Assembly (NCBI GenBank): GCA_945643635.1
Contig: CALZFC010000256.1
Span: 2,002,001-2,066,000, forward strand
Source: Allodiplogaster sudhausi
Taxonomy: Eukaryota; Nematoda; Chromadorea; Rhabditida; Diplogasteridae
DNA length: 64,000 nt
Direction: 5' to 3'
Within the stretch, counting starts at the first letter, position 1. Each line of letters opens with the position of its first letter. The position numbers and the translations under genes were made by a program. Under the pieces are notes generated by a model. That model worked only from the letters and a program-made list of their open reading frames with translations. It was not told where the DNA came from and did not search any database. Of this stretch, positions 24,640 through 36,969 are shown piece by piece.

Positions 24640-25642
24640 TTACAGAAATAACGGCGAGCGAGAGGTGATCTTCGCACGGCACATGTGGCAATTAGTCAGG
24701 CCCTTCGCGCAGCTGGAAAGGCGTTTTATACATTTATATACATATATAAAATATTAAACATATTTTTTATATTAAATTTTAGTCACCTGTAGAATGATTC
24801 GGCAATGAGTAAGAGGAAAAATGTAAGGATGTACCGAGGATGCGAGGAAAAAGAGCGAATTCAGGAGACAGAGAGAGGGAGAGAGAGAGAGAGAGAGAGA
24901 TTGAGTAAGAAAGCTGACCTATCACAGGCAGTGTGACCGCACGGGAAGACAGTCCGTACCACAGCTGCCAAGCAGATCGAGCACTCGGCTGTCGGCGTGG
25001 AGGGGACGGTCGAGGCCAGCGCACCTGGAATCTCCACTTATTTTTAGTAACCTTTCTTTCAAATAACGCCTTTCAAATATTTCTTGCATTCGCGCTATTC
25101 TTGATTTGAAATCTCACATTATTTTGTGGTGATGACCTCCATTAAAGGAGAAGCAAAAAGAACAATTTCTTGTACAGTTGCTAAACAATTTAGGAAAGTT
25201 GAAATATATTCTAGTTAAGCTTATTTTAATGGCTCCTCTCAAGTTTACATTACGAGAAAAAATCTTAAACTAAAAAATTCCAAAAAAAAATTAAAATCAT
25301 TTTAAAAATTAATAGACTGTTTACGCAATAATCGGACGTGAATCTATTTGAATTTTCCTGGCCATTGTATTCGCATCTCTGGAAATCACACACTTGTGTC
25401 CCGCAAAAATTTATGAATTCAAGTGTGAGTTTTTGACAAATTTTATAAAGTAAACAAACCACACCAAGAATCCGGTAGGTCACCGAAGCGACGTGTAGCA
25501 GAGTGAGCAAGAAGGCGAGAGTGATCAGAGCGACAACCAGGTCAATGGCGCGGCAGACAAGAGAAGACGGAGTGGTGGTGGACGGGGCGGCCGCGGAGTC
25601 GACGACGCTCATGAACAAGACGAGCAGCTCCAGCCGAGACAT
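24640..25642 (-). CDS. Small membrane RING-finger protein, copy 4
   Basis: Exons 25642-25465, 25024-24919 and 24712-24640 join with phases 1 and 2, giving about 118 residues. The N-terminus MSRLELLVLFMSVVDSAAAP is followed by a long hydrophobic helix (LVVALITLAFLLTLLHVAS), a short linker, then a RING finger: AECSICLAAVVRTVFPCGH, TACDSC and CHMC, ending SPLFL. All eight zinc ligands (C3HC4) are present, so this is the cleanest copy. Predicted role: membrane-anchored E3 ubiquitin ligase. The introns contain GA tracts (CT on the coding strand). Confidence 0.8.
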
Positions 25643-25974
25643 TCTGAGAGGAAAATGAGAACTAGACAGAAATTAGAAGTTAGGAAAATATTTGAACACT
25701 AAGCCAACTATTTTTGAAACTTTAAAATAATCCATAATAAAAGTTGTTCTGAGAAGAAATGAATCTTTATTTTTAAGAGAAAAAAACAAACGCAATACGT
25801 AGGAAAATCAGTGACGACGGGACAATCAATAATTCTTAAAAAAAAAATAAACAAATAAAAAAGAATTAGCCATGTGTTCGAGCTCGGTGAGCTAGTTAAA
25901 TATGGGGAGAAAGAAACGGCCCCTGACTGACCCGGCTAGCACTTGGCTGGTGCGATTATCCCACCACCGGATTC

Positions 25975-26145
25975 TAAAGAGGTGAAAAGTGTCGTGTGCA
26001 TCCTGAGATCGATGCCGGTCCAATTATTGTTTGCAACTAATTTGTGAGATCCGGCAAAACATTTATGAACTGCTAAATTGCTGTGAGGCCGAAGTCATCA
26101 ATTCTTACGCTGCCCAATGCCTCCGTTTGTTATGGGAGTTCACGA
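25975..26145 (-). promoter_or_regulatory. Conserved upstream block of RING copy 4
   Basis: Contains TCTAAAGAGGTGAAAAGTG, CAACTAATTTGTGAGAT and GAAGTCATCAATTCTTACGC, shared with the block upstream of copy 2 and partly with copy 3. It lies about 330-500 bp from the ATG. Confidence 0.45.
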
Positions 26146-26349
26146 TTTTATTTTCCGGTCAACATCATGAATTATATCCATTATTTCACTCCTTTGACAC
26201 TTATAACAGTAGTTACGGAACTGCTGGAAATCTCTTCGCAGTCCAAGGTGGTCATTTCCAAAAAGAATGATTTATCAGAGGGCCCAGCATAAGGTTAAAG
26301 AGGGCCAAAAGTGTGGCGGCCAAAGTGTGAAGCCGCTCCATTTTCCCTA

Positions 26350-27135
26350 TCACTTCTCTCCCTCTTGCTCGGGATCCTTCTTCTCTTCAACCGCTTCTTC
26401 CTTCTTGCCCTTGGTCTCAGCGTCCAGGGAAAGCTAAAATCAGTGCGTTACTATGACATGTGAAAATGACTCCCTCCCTTCCCCTCCATTTTCTATCTCT
26501 CCCTCTCTCTCTCTCTCTCACCATCTCGCATTCCAGATCGGTCTTGGTCGCTCCCGCCGTCTCCTCCTTCTTGTCCTGGGGAGGCTCTTGAGCATGCTGA
26601 AATAAATTGGACCACTTTAATGAATTATTTGAAATAATATTTGTGAAAAATGACATATTTAGTTGAAGCCAAAACCTGAGCCTCGGGCTTCCTCTGCCCA
26701 GCGCCGAGGTCGAGGACGATGTCGGACAGCTCGGCGCTTGACATCTTCTTCCGTTCCGCCTCAACAAACACATTTATGCTTTAACAGTTAACAAAATATT
26801 TTTTTATTAGGAAGACTTCGTAAATAAACATATTCAAAAGGGGTTTTGACTGCTGTGACTTTTCCATGTTCAGTCGAAGAAAATCTTTCTTTCTTCATTC
26901 CCCACCTGGTCGGTCTTGCTCGCCTCTTCCTTCTTCTCCTTCTTGTCATCGACATCCTCGGAGGGCGCGAGAGCAACCTGAATTTTTTGAATGATATGTG
27001 GTGTTCGAATATCTGAAATATAAATTACCATTTTTGCCTCCTTCTTCTCGCCTCCTTGCGCGGTCAAAGCTGCAATCTTGGCGCCGTCATCTTCCTGCTT
27101 GACTGGGGAGTCATTCTGGAAATGTATGTTTTTAC

Positions 27136-27178
<43 letters not shown>

Positions 27179-29487
27179 CTAAATTCGTTATTCCTGAGAA
27201 TATACATTACACTATATTTATATTTAAACTGAAAAGAAAACCTGAGCAGCGCCAGCCGACGCGGCCTCCTTCCGCTCTCCGCCGAGGTAGAGAACGATGT
27301 CGGACAGCTCGGCGCTGCATGGCTGATTCTGTTCGGGATAAGAAGAAAAATTTATTAGTAAATCGTATTGATTTTCACTTTTTTTATATCTCATTGAATG
27401 AGGAAATTGTCGGTTTCTCTCTTTATATTCTGCTTGCTTGTCACTCTCATTCCCCCACCTTCTCTCCTTCCTGATCTCCCGTCCTAGCTCCCTGCACAGC
27501 GGCAGCCTCTTCCTTCTTGGCCTCGGTGAAATGTGGAACCGGCACGGTAGTCTAGGAGTAAGAAAAAGTTTTTTTTTTGCAGATATAACCCGAAACGCGA
27601 ATAGAAAAGTAATAGGAGATTTTTCATCTCCCTACATCTTTGTTCCTCTCAGTCAACAACATTGAGTGTCCTTGCCTTGTCATTCTCTTCCTTCGTTCCT
27701 GGCAGATGATTTTCGGCGGCTTTTCCCTTCTCTTCCTTCGCCTGAATTAATTTATCGCCTTTCTAAAGCATTGTAGAAAGAGCATTCCAGAACCAATTAC
27801 TGATAGAATTGCACCTCTTTCTCGACTCCACACGCCTTCCTCTCCTCTCCTCCTCCTGCCTTGGTTCCGGAAACCTCAGCCTCCTTGGCCCCGCCCATTT
27901 CCGACATCTTGGCCCCGCCTCTTCCTCCGACATCCACGACGCTACTGGCCGATGTGTTGAGTGCCGTACGGACGTCGACCTGACTCCGCGACTCGCACGC
28001 TTCCGTGTATTCGAGCTCCGACTGAAAGTATCACTTATTAGGCTCCGCCCAATCGTCCACTCGTGGAAACGCCCAAAAATATGTATGATCGTCAACAATT
28101 GGAATCTTTCTCTTCGATAGATTCAAGATTATTTCTCTCTCTCTCTTCTCATCTTCTCTTCAAATTCTATGAATAACAAATGGAGACGCACATCGGAATC
28201 CGAAGAAGAATCCTCCGAAATCATCCCGGTGCTTCGTTCGGCCGTCATGGTCTGAACGGGGACTATTATTAGCCTCTTTTGTTTGAAAGCACTATTTCTC
28301 TCTTCTCTCTCTGTCTCTCTCTCTGCTCTCTCTCTCTTCGCTCTCTTCTCTCTGATCTCTCAACCTGAATCTTCTCGCCGATGCAGAGCAGGACCTTGAG
28401 AGAGATCGCAAGCTTGTCGCTTGGGTGCAGCTCAAGAAGTTCACGGCAGGACTTGAGAGCCGGCTTGAGTGCGCAAGTCACCTGCAATCAATGAAATCTG
28501 TTTTTGTTTTCGGAGTTTGTTTTGTTTTTTTTGTCTTCAATAAGAGCTGTTTTCCGTTGATAAATTTTCTGGAGACCTTCTGGACGGTGGCCCTGTAGGG
28601 AACGGGCGGCGGGACCTCAGCGGGATCGACCGAGAAAAGAGCGTCGCGCTGAGACGCCAGCATCCACTCCATCGTGTCAACCTGCAAGAGCGCCAATCTC
28701 TTCATCGATATTACTAAAACAAAACGCTTTTCCATTTGAATGCAAGTTGCTTTTCAACTGTTTCATTACCCGAATCATGCATGTAATTTTTACAATTTCT
28801 TGTGACTATCATTATTTAAATCGGATTATGCATGTATGCAGATATGTAAATGTATTTTGCAGAAGGACTATGCAAACTTTCTAAATTCGTTCACTCTTTT
28901 ACATTGCTCTAAAATAATTCCCGGTCGGTTTCCGGGTTTTAAAATGACGACTGATGACCTGTCTCTTCAGCTGCACGATCTCTTGCTTCGTGCGAGAGCG
29001 AAAGGAAGACAAGTCGCGCTCCATCTCAATCATTTTGTTTATTAATTTAATTATTGTCTTTAAGTTTGATGTCAGGAAAACTGAAATTTTATCGAGAAAA
29101 AAAAAGCTCGATGAAACGTTAGATTTTTCGATAAAATGTTTTTAGTGATGCCAAAAATAACCATTCGCTTCTCGTCAAGAAGCTCGGATTTTATTCCGCA
29201 GAGATCCTTAAAGAGCTCGTGGTAGGCACTGCAATTGATGGAAAACTTGATTGCAAAGGAAAACTTAATTTGTCACTTTATAAATATTATTATTATTTAA
29301 CAATTATTTAAACAGATGAATTATTTTATGATGGAAGGAGATGAAGGAACGGAGACTCGCTGGCAAAGCGAAGCAGTGCAAGGAGGAAGATATAGAGTGC
29401 AGGGCAAAGGGAGAGGTGCAGAGAAAGAAAAGAGAGCGTCGACCTCAGATGAGGTTTTTCATGGTCGTTGGGAAGGACTGACGACAT
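26350..29487 (-). CDS. Coiled-coil, acidic Lys/Glu-rich protein
   Basis: The start at 29487 opens MSSVLPNDHEKPHLR (exon 1 to 29444). Exon 2 (about 29228-29162) gives AYHELFKDLCGIKSELLDEK, and the next gives ERDLSSFRSRTKQEIVQLKR; both look coiled-coil. Then come a conserved-looking segment (VDTMEWMLASQRDALFSVDP), a helical segment (VTCALKPALKSCRELLELHP), a Ser/Asp cluster (SEDSSSDSD) and a long charged tail of many short exons rich in KKEE and AKKEEA. A motif SAELSDIVLDLG occurs near 26720 and again, as SAELSDIVLYLG, near 27290. It ends LSLDAETKGKK...EGEK at TGA (26350). No enzyme motif. A scaffold or adaptor is plausible; a TBK1-type adaptor is only suggested by the coiled coil and by the kinases nearby. 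Confidence 0.65.
27142..27176. repeat. (TA)n microsatellite in an intron
   Basis: Pure TA run of about 35 bp between exons of the acidic protein gene. Confidence 0.9.
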
Positions 29488-30488
29488 CTTCTTGCCGACT
29501 GCCTCCTATCGCTGCGTTGTCGTGAAATGAAGATGGCAAGTGAGAAAAGGTACTCGTATCGACATTATCCAAATTTTCAAAGATCAAAAAAATTTGCAAA
29601 TGAAATTTTCGAAGGATCGAGATGTTTCTCAGGGCAATTTAAGTTCTTCGCGGCATTTTTCTGATCTTTTGTGGCCTTGACTTCACTTGTACTTCGTTTT
29701 GCCCCGGAGGACGGAGGCCCTTCCAGAGTTGCCAGTCAATTCAACCACACACTCGGGGACAATTTACGAAAAGGAGAAGTACTCTTTGAATATTAACATT
29801 CAAAAGACGCTTGGGAAATCATCATTTCAGCACTGCATTGATTCTTTGACTTTATCAAAAGTGTCTTCAATACCTGAATATGTCTAGATATTTTAGTTTT
29901 TCGGCATCCAGTTATCTCTCTTCCTCTGTTTACTCTCGTAACACCGAAATCAACGATGAAACGTCAGATGTCGTCGTCATCTTTTGATGACTGATAAGGG
30001 AAACACCGGCCGACTTTGGGCTGCCACACACACTTATAATAGAGGGCTGTAAAAGGTGAGAGAGAGAGCAGAGAGCGAGAGGGGAGAGAGGTATGAGAGA
30101 GAGAGAAATGTTACGCAGAGAGAGACCAACACACACGCGTATTAACAGCAGAGTGTCACAGTGTGGATGGAGATATGAAGAATATTCGAGAAGATAAGGA
30201 GAACGTGAGAGATAGTATGAGAGAGAGTGGAGGAGAGAGGGGAGAGGAAGAGATAAATAGAGAAAAAGGAGAAAGGGTTGAGGACAGCGAGAGAAAGAAA
30301 GCATGCCACTCAGTCAGCTGGATCCACACTTTGCCAGTCATATCGATAGTCTTCAGAAGCGACAACCGCGTTCCGCCTTTACTCAGTCCTATCCACTTGA
30401 ACCGTTCCATATCCTCGCATCGGCTGGATATACGGATATCCTCTAGTTCGCTTATGGTGGACGCATCCGGAAAGGGGAAGACGCGAAG
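29488..30488. other. Intergenic with GA-rich repeat tract
   Basis: GA-rich imperfect microsatellite at about 30055-30300. It separates the divergently transcribed acidic-protein gene (-) and the short membrane-protein gene (+), so both promoters should lie here. No specific element is recognised. Confidence 0.5.
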
Positions 30489-31366
30489 ATGCCTCCGGCA
30501 CGCCGAGCCATCGCCGCTCTTCTCACCGTAGCTGCTGCCCTCTCGGCCGTCGACGCATGGAACATTCACGGGTCAGGCAAAGGCTAATTATTGCTTAATT
30601 ATTTTGTTTCATATGAATATCTTAAACACTTAAAGTAGCAAACAGCTGTGATCTATTTGAATTTTCTTGAACATTCGTCTATATGTCAGTCAAAATGGTG
30701 CGAGTTAAGAATAAGTTTTGTCTACTTTATTTCAGTATTCGCAATAGGGTAATTTAAAAGGGTCATAATTCAAGATTTCGGAAAGAGTGCTTTGAATGAA
30801 GATACCCTTCAGAAGGTTTTTACAAAAAAACACCTTATGTACTACAGTTATGAAGTGTGCTCTTTCTTAACAAATAAGTGATATCGTAAAATCCTTCTGT
30901 CAGTCCGACATCCGTCGAGGCTGAAATGTCAGTCACCTCGCGCCAGCATCGTCACCACTCACAATCAGAAGAGAGCGAGGAAGATCAAGTTGCTGGCCGC
31001 TATGAGACGCGTCTCTTCTACGCCAACTATCGCATGGCCTTCGCGTGTAAGTTTTTTCCTTGTAACTAATAGTAAAAAAATATAATAGTAAAAAAATATG
31101 ATAAGAATTTTTTTAACTTACCGTTTAAATAGCATATCATATGGACTGATCTTCGCTTCAATTCTTTAAACTGATTATTATACCTATTGTAATATGATTC
31201 ATTGTAGTTGAAAAGATCTTTCTTATCATAAGGTTCTGATGGAGGTATTCTATCTTTGCCAGGTCTCTTGTTCATCTCCGCCTTCTGCTTCCTTTTCATC
31301 GCATTGATCGGTGGACTTGTGCGAATCCGTCGCTACCGTAACGAAGAGTACGAGCGGGTGCTCTAA
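30489..31366 (+). CDS. Short type I single-pass membrane protein
   Basis: Three exons, 30489-30571, 30904-31046 and 31263-31366, join with phases 2 and 1 and end in TAA. A signal peptide (RRAIAALLTVAAALSAVDA) is followed by a short ectodomain with a His/Ser/Glu-rich stretch (RQHRHHSQSEESEED), then RYETRLFYANYRMAFA, a transmembrane helix (LLFISAFCFLFIALIGGLV) and a basic tail (RIRRYRNEEYERVL). Total about 110 residues. It is divergent from the acidic-protein gene. No family is recognised; small accessory subunits of membrane complexes look like this, but that is not evidence. Confidence 0.78.
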
Positions 31367-31749
31367 GTGCAGCGGGGCGAGAAGGGGGATCTTCCAATCC
31401 TTTACATGCTTAATTACCGTCCAATAATGCCTAATTAATTCTTCTTATCTTCTGTGTTAATAAAATATGCAAATAAATAATGTTACAAAATTCGAAAAAG
31501 TACACTTAATCAAGACAAGCAAGTCAGTCGATGCTAAAGAAATCACGACAAACTATGCCTAAACGTGAAAGTCTGAGGAAGTGAAAAAAACTTTTGAACA
31601 TGATTTACAGTAAACGTACTTGTTCGATAAATACTTTCCCGTATTCTTGACAATAAAAGTTTGCTAATGGAATACGCCTACTCTTTTTCTTCCTCGTTAT
31701 CGATGCGATCTCTACTTTCTCTGGAACTCTATTCTGTATTTTCTCTCTC

Positions 31750-32429
31750 TCACTCTCTCTTTCTCTCTGTATCACGCCTGTGTTCCACTTGACTCAATTT
31801 CCTTTCATCTCTCACCGTCTGCATCTCTCTTACTTTCACGATCTCTCTCTTCCTCAAACAAGGGGCGAAGCATCGCCGCTTATCAGTTGAGCTTCTCCAT
31901 TGCCATTGTCGCATTAAGATACTTATAATATTCGTAAACAAATATACATATATCTGTTTATGGTCTCACGATCTTCTCGAGTTCCTTCCATGTGTTGACA
32001 TATTGATTATTTATATAATTAATGTACAATAAATAAATAAATATTTAATCCAAAACATTTTCAACAAATTTTGATTATGCATTGTTTTTTCTTATTTATT
32101 TAGAATTAAAAGCTCATTTATTCGCATTTCATAATTTCTTAAAGGTTACACTTACGAAATGTCCCAACAGTCTCTACCTATGTACCTGCCTCAACATTGC
32201 TCATTATGCTTCTCATTTTGTAATGATCTCTGCCTTATTTTGTTATAATTCTATGGAAATGACATCGTCGTTTGAGAAATGCGTTCGTAGCTTCATTTCC
32301 GCATAGAACAACTGTAATCTAAAGCCGTCCTCAAACCCGTTTGTCCAATTCTGTTCCTCTCTGCCGCTCTTTAGTTCCATACAACAGTTACACAAACCAA
32401 CTGTTCTCGCCGAAATCGACAGTACACAA
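31750..32429. repeat. 5' flanking block shared by the tandem kinase genes
   Basis: About 31780-31945 and 32080-32429 are near-identical to 39880-40075 and 40060-40381 upstream of the second kinase copy. A partial counterpart (about 44390-44620) precedes the third copy. It includes AACAAGGGGCGAAGCATCGC and the stretch before the ATG. Shared promoter function is likely by position. Confidence 0.7.
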
Positions 32430-33899
32430 ATGGCCGGCCTCTTTCGACAGCACCGTGGAGAAAGCGCCGCAGCGGTCGCTTCTGTCGCCGGCGATGAGTT
32501 CTCGTATGATATGGCCAATGTCATCAGCACCGGCTCTTATGGCACGGTGAGAATAGGCCACGCCCCCTAGAATAAGCCACGCCCAGTGGATTCCCACGCT
32601 CCCTTTTTATCAGGTGTGCGTAGGCCACCTGAAGGCCTCAGGCGATGAGATAGTCGTCAAGGTCAGCAACGACCCGCAGGATCGAGCCTCTCTTCGATCT
32701 GAGTAGGGACTACATTTTATTGTTCCATTATTTCCAGTAATTTCTCTAGAAAAGATATTTTTATTGAGTTATTGAACTTTGGTCTTTGATTATGAATTTT
32801 GCTTCGGATATGAGATCCTGCGAAAACTTAATGGATGCGACGGCATCATCAGGACGTTTGGGCTGCAGGAACGATTGAATGTCGTCTGCATCGCACTCGA
32901 GAAGGCAGACGGGAGTGTCTATGTTAGGAGAGAGAGAGAGGGAGAGAGAGAGAGGGAGAGAGAGAGAGTGAGAAAGAGAAAAAGAGAGAGAGAAAAAAAG
33001 AGAGAGAAATAGAGAGAGCATGTGAGAGAGAATTAAGGCGAGAGAGAGGGAGAGAAATAGAGAAAGAATGAGTGATAGAGAAAGAAAATGGAAAAGAGAG
33101 AAGATGAGCAGGTAGGAATGACCAATCAAGATCATTAAAAAAAAGAGCAATGAAATTTTTTGTAAATATGCATTTCCTATTACGGAAAATACTCGCCATT
33201 ATGTCAGTTATAAATGGAGTTTGTAGCACTTGCTGAAGCGGCCCGAGAACCTCTTTGGCCTTCACTACACGGCTATGATCGATCTTTTGCGGGATATCAG
33301 TCCGTGAACAATATTAAAGGCATTTCTATTTTAAAAGAATAAATATGATGGTACATTATTGCTTGATTAGATAACTTAGAAAAGTTATCCAATCATATGT
33401 AAATTAATATAATTCAGAAAATGCGCTCGATGCGATGAGCGAATTCCACGTGGCGCATCGAGACATCAAACCGGATAACATTCTCTACTTCACACGTCAA
33501 AGTGGCATTGTGTAAGCGACTATTAAAATGTTTTATAATCAAAATTATTATTTTTTTATATTTGTCTTTTTCAGCCCCAAGTACCAATTCAAGCTGTGCG
33601 ACTTTGGCGTCGCGCGATTCGTTGAACGCATGGATGAGACATATCACACGGTTGCAGGAACCATCGCCTTCTTTGTAGGATCTTAATTTAAACTATTTAA
33701 TAAGAGAAGTAAGAGAAAAAACAATTAAGAATAATTGAAAAAAATCAAATGTTGTTCACAAATGAGAGGAAGAAAAGCTTGTAACAGATTACATTTCTGC
33801 TCTTACAGCATCCGACAGTTGTGGAGGCATATCTGAATGACGGCGCGCGGTTCGATTCGAAGAAGAAAATGAACGCGGAAAAGTTGGATATCTTATTGC

Positions 33900-33931
<32 letters not shown>

Positions 33932-36900
33932 TCAAGAGATTAGAGGAGAGGGAGACAAACATCTATCCCTTAATGCTAGATGCGATCTCTGGTCGATGGG
34001 CGTGACTCTCTACTTCGCTGCCACAGGAAAACTCCCCTTCGACAGCACCAATCCGAAAGTGTTGCACCAAATCTTCAAAAAACGGAGGCCAGGTGAAACA
34101 TATCTAAGAGAAGTAGGTAAACTTAACTTTTTAACATTTTACTTTACATATCAATACCTAAAAAGCGAAAGAAAAACCTTGCAGGCGTAATCTCGCGCAC
34201 TAGGCGTGGCGAAAACATCTACGTGCTCGGCAACTACATGTATCCAAAGTGAGTGGCGGACTACTCTGAAATTTCTCCCCTAGAATAGATCACACTTATA
34301 TTATCCTTAAATTCGCTAAAAGACACGTACAGAAAAATAGGATTAAACTCAATTGTTCTTTTCAATTAAATTTCCCTAATTGTATATTAGAAGGTTTATT
34401 AGTAAAACTATGTAGATCTCCTCTTAAAAGAATGTATACTCTTTTAGAGGGCATCTTCAGACAAAAGTAAGTTTTTTGCTTTTGTATAATTTAAAAAAAG
34501 GATTACAAAACTGGGCATAAAAATAAAAGTCAGAGAAAGTATCGCAAAATCGAGCTTTCCTAGTCATGTAAATCTTGCGATTGGGCAGAATATAATAAAG
34601 TTCCACATTAGATCGATAGCTAAAAAGTGATAACTTCTCAAACGCAATTTTTTTTTCTCTCTCTCTCTCTCTCTGTATTTTTTTTTCTCTCTCTCTCTAA
34701 GTTGGTTCCGCCACGCCATCTCTCATCTGATCTCTCGCCTCTTCGACTGGCCGAGCTACTCCGACATGCTCGAGATGTTCGCCGAGCTCGCCTTTGCGCC
34801 GCCCTCGGAAGAGCGGACGATCTTCGTGCTTCGCAAGGGCGTCGCCTTCAGTCATCGCGATCTCGCCGAGACGAAACACTTCAAGTAAGAAGAAAGCATC
34901 ATATTACATTGCTGTGTACAAAGATGTAACAAATGCTTACAGGTAAAAATAAAAGTAAAAATTTGAGAGCGGCGGGGCTGCCGATCGGTGACGTCATCGG
35001 CATCCGCGCGGGCAGCGCCTACAGCTTCATCTCGGACAAGGTGCACACAGAAATGCATCCGTTACTGGTATCGGATATGTATAAAGCTGCGGATTGTTGA
35101 GTTAAGTATGCTGATACAAAGAAGAAAAAAAGCAAAGAATATGGGGATTATGTGCATCGCAGGGCCACATCCACTTCCATCTCGAGCACGCGCCTATTGA
35201 TCGCACGCTCCACGCATGCGACGCTGGCTGTAACATTTGCGCGCATGCCATCGAAAACTGTCAGAGTCATTCATTCTCTTTTTCTCTCTATTTCATGAAA
35301 AGAAGTCATTCAACACATAACAATTCTTCGTCAAACAAATTCTATTGATGGCTTCAATATCTTAGAAATATTCTGATAAGCTTTGGCTTTTTTTTTTTAG
35401 CAAATTATAAAAAAAATTCCTAGAAGATTTTACAGCGGGCCAAGTCTACAATCTCCGCGACGCCTTCTACGTGATGTGCGAGTTGCCAACGCGCAAGGCG
35501 CGCTATATTCAGACGCCCAAGGACCAATGTGCAGTTTTTTTTTAAATATTTATTATTCTTTAAATTGATTCTTTAATTAACATTTTCTAAAGTAAAATTA
35601 ATGTTTTTTTAAACATGATGTTTATAGGCCCCGAATCTGATGTAATGCACATGCTAAATGTCACGCACGGCGAGCTAAGAAGGGTGAAGCTTCTTCAGCA
35701 GCACATCGACGCAATTGCGCGAGCACTCGAGAAACATCGACTTTCGGTGCGTTAGGGTTTTTTTCTACATTTGTTTTTACATTTTACAGAAATTACTGCA
35801 GATCTTTCGTCATAATATTTCGCATATGTATATTTTTGTCTCTTTTAGACGAGGATGTTTGCTTTCATTTTTGAATTCATAAACATAATTTGAATTTGCC
35901 GCCCAGTTCCCGGCGCGTATCGAGAAGCGGCAGGCGCGCGTGCTCGGCTCGCGCAGCCTCGACTTCCAAGTCAAGACGGAGCAGCTGGACGGGCTCGCGA
36001 GGCTGCGCACCATCGTCAGCGACATGGCGGCTGTCAAACTGGAGACGGCTTCGATGAAGAGCGCCATCGAAATGGAGCTATTTGGTTAGCAGCTCGCGTT
36101 TGATAGCAATTGACGATTGGTCTACTTTTTTGGTCAAAGTAACTTTCTTCTCGATTTGAAAAGAACCGCTATTATATCATGTCTGTGGAAAACAACTTAT
36201 TATTAATATTTTTAATCTTAATACCAAGTTGGCTTCATCTCCTCTAATCCGCAGCCAAATTCGACCAATGTGGAGGTGAAACCCACTCGCGGGTCGTTGC
36301 CGCGCTATTCAGAAATACACGCGCGCATACGCTCAAGCTGGCCGAGAAGTACAACGTAGTCATGCCGGATATTGTCAGGCAGTGCAGGTATGGGATCCAG
36401 AGAGGGCAAAGGCGGAAAGATAAAAAGAGAAAGATAAGGAAAGAGCGAGAACGAGAATAAGAAGTAGAGTGAGAGGAAAGAGAGAGGGGAGAAAGAGAGA
36501 GAGAGAGAGAAACGTAAGAAAAAGACTGCTTACTTATCCGCTATGCGACCTTCCCTAATGAGGATGATAACTTGCTGAATATCTGCAGAAAGATCATCGA
36601 CATCTCGCTGTGCCTCGAGCAGGCCGACGTTGAAGTCATTCATGCGGAAACGCTTAAGGTTCTTTTTAAATTTTTATTTACTCATTACGGATTAAAATGT
36701 GTACATATCCTTAACATTTAACACAAAAAATTAGTTCAAAATTTAACAATATTCCCTTCAGAGTTGACATAGTTGCTCATTTGAAGGGATAGAAAATTAT
36801 TCTTGAGATGATTAATTTTAATTTTTTTAATAATAAAAAAAAAATGACTTTATTCCACAAGGAGCGTCGCGCGCGCGCCGAGAAGGACTCGAGCGGACTA

Positions 36901-36969
36901 CACACGGTGCTCTCGCAGATTCAGCGAAGGCCGAGGCTGCGGCATCGATCGAGTGAAGATGAGGAGTGA
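32430..36969 (+). CDS. IKK-related (TBK1/IKK-epsilon-like) protein kinase, copy A
   Basis: The start MAGLFRQHRGE at 32430 leads into a Gly-rich loop (STGSYGTV) and the Lys motif IVVKVS, then YEILRKLNGCDGIIR, HRDIKPDN catalytic loop, LCDFGVA, TIAFFHP, DLWSMGVTLYFAATGKLPF and an RRGENIY segment. The GT-x5-HP activation segment and DLWSxGVTxYxAATGxLPF closely follow the TBK1/IKK-epsilon pattern. After the kinase domain come SHLISRLFDWPSYSDMLEMF, a region where TBK1 has its ubiquitin-like domain, and long helical segments (HIDAIARALEKHRLS, FPARIEKRQARV, RVVAALFRNT) like a scaffold/dimerisation domain. It ends in an Arg/Glu-rich tail at TGA. About 16 exons with consistent phases, except the exon 2/3 join, which lacks an AG acceptor. 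Such kinases act in innate immune and autophagy signalling in animals; the role here is unknown. Confidence 0.8.
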
